Shown: in pieces, positions 5,873 to 7,781 of the stretch | Layout of the letters: each line of letters starts with the position of its first letter | How positions within the stretch are numbered: the stretch's first letter is position 1 | Assembly (NCBI GenBank): GCA_015067385.1 | Contig: SVMP01000102.1 | Coordinates: 1-7,781 of the forward strand | DNA from: Oscillospiraceae bacterium | Lineage (GTDB): Bacteria > Bacillota > Clostridia > Oscillospirales > UBA644 | DNA length: 7,781 bases | Reading direction: 5' to 3' | Translations under genes and position numbers: made by a program | The notes under the pieces: generated by a model | What the model saw: only the letters and a program-made list of their open reading frames with translations | Told to the model about the DNA's origin: nothing | Databases searched by the model: none

Positions 5873-7526
5873 GATAATAGCTGTTATTTTAACAGTAATT
5901 TTTATCAGCGCATCCTTCGGAAATATTATTTCTTTTGCACAACAAGATACCGTCGGGGAGATAAATGATCTCCTCGACGATATTGTTGCATTTAACCTTA
6001 AAAAAGAAAACGAGGACCATACGCTGAAATGGTTAGCAAACGGCGCAGGCAACGGCACGGAATTTTATGCGATAGCGTTTGCACAAAGAATAAATGAATT
6101 TAATCCGTATGCAAAATACGATCTTTCCGCTTTTGCACAAGCGATGGAGAAATTTCTTGATGAGAACGATGTAAAAAACGCAGTAACAAAGCAGAAATAT
6201 GCTCTTTCGCTTATTGCGGCAGGGAAAGAAGATTCGAAACACGTTAACGAAATAACAAACACAACGATCGGCGAGCTCGGCATAATGAGCTTTGTTTTCG
6301 GACTTCATTTGTTGAATAACGGTGCGGTTTCCGAAAACCATACGGTCGAAACCGTTATAGAAAAGCTTCTTTCGCTTCAACTTGAAGACGGGGGCTGGGC
6401 TTTGACGGGACAGTATTCGGACGTTGATATAACGGCGATGACCGTTCAGGCTCTTGCTCCGCACAGAGAAACGAATGATGAGATTTCTGCGGCAATTGAC
6501 AAAGCGATAGCGACGTTATCTCAAAAACAGTTTGACGACGGTGATTTTGCAAGTTACGGTGTTGCAAATCCGGACAGCGTAGCACAGGTCATGATAGCTT
6601 TAACGTCTGTCGGTATAGATCCGTTAAGCGATGAAAGATTTATAAAAAACGAAAAAACGGTTCTTGACGGCATAAAAAAATATATGCTCGAAGACGGAAG
6701 TTTCAAGCATACCGAAGACGGCGAATCGAACTATATGGCGACATATCAGGTTTTTCTCGGTCTTACGGCGCTGAACAGATTTTACGCAAACAAAGGTCCT
6801 CTTTTTATCTTTGAAGAAGAAGAGGCACCGATCATTACGGAAGATCCTGTAGAAAAGGAACCCGAAAATCAAGAAAACGACATTTTCGAAGAACCGAAGC
6901 CCGAAGAAAATACAACCGAAAAAGAACAGACTAAAGATATTGTAAACATAAAAAAATCCCCGGACTATAAATTCTGGCTTATTGCGGCAACCGTAGCGGC
7001 GGCGGTTATTCTTGCAGTTATCGCAGTCATAAAAAAACAAAAGGCAGGAACATTTATACTTATAGCAGCCGCAGCTGCATTGATCATCTGCATCGTTGTT
7101 TTTACGGATATTCAAACAGCTGATGACTACTATTCGATCGCAGCAATAAAAGGAGACACGATCGGGACCGTTACAATGCAGATACGTTGCGACAAGATAA
7201 AAGATCAGGATCTTGATTATATTCCCGAAGACGGAATTATTCTTGACACAACTGAATTTGCGATCGATTCGGACGACACTGTTTACGACATTCTCACCGA
7301 GGCGGCAAGGAAATACACTTTACACCTTGAAAGTACAGGCGGAGACGGAATGAAATATATGTCCGGCATAAATTATATTTATGAACTCGATTTTGGTGAC
7401 CTGTCGGGCTGGGTATATTATGTTAACGGCGAAAGACCGTCCGTCGGATGCGACGCATACACGTTAAAAGACGGTGATGTGATCGAATGGCACTATTCGC
7501 TTGAACTCGGCAACGATATAGATTAA
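5862..7526 (+). CDS. Transcobalamin-like membrane protein: alpha/alpha toroid, TM hairpin, DUF4430 domain
   Basis: A 554-aa exported protein. Residues 1-26 are a signal peptide (cut near SFA-QQ). Residues 27-317 are a helical alpha/alpha-toroid domain with prenyltransferase/terpenoid-cyclase-like repeats: QLEDGGW (173-179) then SDVDITAM (186-193), FDDGDF (224-229) then DSVAQVMIALT (238-248), and EDGSF (277-281). A Glu/Pro-rich linker spans 318-368. Two membrane helices (371-390, 398-414) flank a short KKQKAG turn, so both ends should lie outside. Residues 418-554 are a DUF4430 beta domain with SGWVYYVNG and KDGDVIEWHY. Toroid plus this beta domain is the architecture of animal intrinsic factor and transcobalamin. 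AGGA (5853-5855 and the preceding A) lies 6 nt before ATG 5862, inside the previous gene, so translation is coupled. Probable role: corrinoid capture for the adjacent ECF importer. Domain calls are strong; the ligand is inferred. Confidence 0.88.
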   Translation: MRNKIIAVILTVIFISASFGNIISFAQQDTVGEINDLLDDIVAFNLKKENEDHTLKWLANGAGNGTEFYAIAFAQRINEFNPYAKYDLSAFAQAMEKFLDENDVKNAVTKQKYALSLIAAGKEDSKHVNEITNTTIGELGIMSFVFGLHLLNNGAVSENHTVETVIEKLLSLQLEDGGWALTGQYSDVDITAMTVQALAPHRETNDEISAAIDKAIATLSQKQFDDGDFASYGVANPDSVAQVMIALTSVGIDPLSDERFIKNEKTVLDGIKKYMLEDGSFKHTEDGESNYMATYQVFLGLTALNRFYANKGPLFIFEEEEAPIITEDPVEKEPENQENDIFEEPKPEENTTEKEQTKDIVNIKKSPDYKFWLIAATVAAAVILAVIAVIKKQKAGTFILIAAAAALIICIVVFTDIQTADDYYSIAAIKGDTIGTVTMQIRCDKIKDQDLDYIPEDGIILDTTEFAIDSDDTVYDILTEAARKYTLHLESTGGDGMKYMSGINYIYELDFGDLSGWVYYVNGERPSVGCDAYTLKDGDVIEWHYSLELGNDID

Positions 7527-7543
7527 GAAAGGAGGAACAGACA

Positions 7544-7781
7544 ATGAAAGCGTTTGACGACTATAATCCGATAGCGATTTTTATTTATTATGCCGCTATT
7601 ATTTCCTTGAGCATGATAACAATGAACCCGATAATTATTTTACTGTCTGCTGTCGGTGCTTTCGTTACTTTTTTTATACGTAACAAGCTGTCAGGCGTAT
7701 CTTCACATCTGTTCTTCTTACTGATGTTTGCCGTTACGGTTATTATCAACCCGATTTTTAATCATAACGGAGCTAGCGTTC
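7544..7781 (+). CDS. ecfT: ECF transporter transmembrane subunit EcfT, 3'-truncated by window edge
   Basis: The first 79 residues of a membrane protein whose frame runs off the window. AGGAGG (7530-7535) lies 8 nt before ATG 7544, 17 nt after the previous stop. Hydrophobic segments are seen at about residues 10-26, 28-45 and 54-70. The N-terminal D-Y-N-P start and the I-N-P-I-F-N-H-N-G-A stretch (68-77) match the clostridial EcfT/CbiQ-type family, where this region usually reads NPLFNHxG. EcfT couples two ABC ATPases to a substrate-specific S subunit for vitamin uptake at the cell membrane. The characteristic coupling-helix Ala-Arg-Gly motifs lie beyond the window, as would any EcfA and S-component genes. 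Being last in a B12-riboswitch operon, it is probably dedicated to a corrinoid or a corrinoid precursor. Confidence 0.87.
   Translation, partial: MKAFDDYNPIAIFIYYAAIISLSMITMNPIIILLSAVGAFVTFFIRNKLSGVSSHLFFLLMFAVTVIINPIFNHNGASV

Noticed and set aside
5862..6815. A catalytic terpene cyclase or protein prenyltransferase
   Set aside because: The protein is exported and has only the structural repeats; a DxDD-type catalytic cluster or a prenyltransferase zinc site is not evident.
5774..7115. Long open frames on the - strand within the DUF4430 genes
   Set aside because: They are antisense shadows of strongly supported genes, Cys/Phe-rich and without recognisable domains.

Overview
The window looks like a low-to-moderate GC Gram-positive chromosome of class Clostridia, probably an uncultured gut Oscillospiraceae/Ruminococcaceae-type organism. 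The reasons are AGGAGG-type ribosome binding sites, AGA/ATA-tolerant codon use, a LytTR-DUF3021 pair, an EcfT-type transporter subunit and a sortase-like cell-wall tail. This placement is inference from gene types, not a phylogenetic result.

Layout. (1) Positions 1-3406, + strand: two tandem Gfo/Idh/MocA-type NAD(P)-dependent oxidoreductases (the first cut by the window edge, about 75% identical to the second by eye) and a MATE-family multidrug/metabolite exporter start only 1 nt after the second stop. They form one tight operon, closed by a bidirectional terminator at 3410-3444. (2) Positions 3449-4305, - strand: a LytTR DNA-binding regulator and a four-helix DUF3021 membrane protein overlap by ATGA, under a strong extended -10 promoter. 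(3) Positions 4433-7781, + strand: a strong extended -10 promoter drives a cobalamin riboswitch leader ending in an intrinsic terminator. It is followed by a 91-aa basic protein with a homing-endonuclease-associated-repeat-like motif, a secreted, wall-anchored beta-domain protein with an EF-hand/dockerin-like loop, a 554-aa protein, and the start of an ECF transporter T subunit (EcfT).

The most interesting unit is region 3. The 554-aa protein has a secreted alpha/alpha-toroid domain (prenyltransferase/terpenoid-cyclase-like repeats) and a C-terminal DUF4430 beta domain. These are the two folds that make up animal intrinsic factor, transcobalamin and haptocorrin. A predicted transmembrane hairpin lies between them, so both would face outward. 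With a B12 riboswitch upstream and EcfT downstream, the parsimonious reading is a Gram-positive surface corrinoid-capture system that passes B12 to an ECF importer. The wall-anchored DUF4430-like protein may act as an outer receptor. The riboswitch would shut the operon off when B12 is plentiful, and a plausible antiterminator/terminator switch can be drawn. B12 binding itself is inferred from context and fold similarity, not shown.

No rRNA, tRNA, CRISPR array, insertion sequence or integration site was seen.
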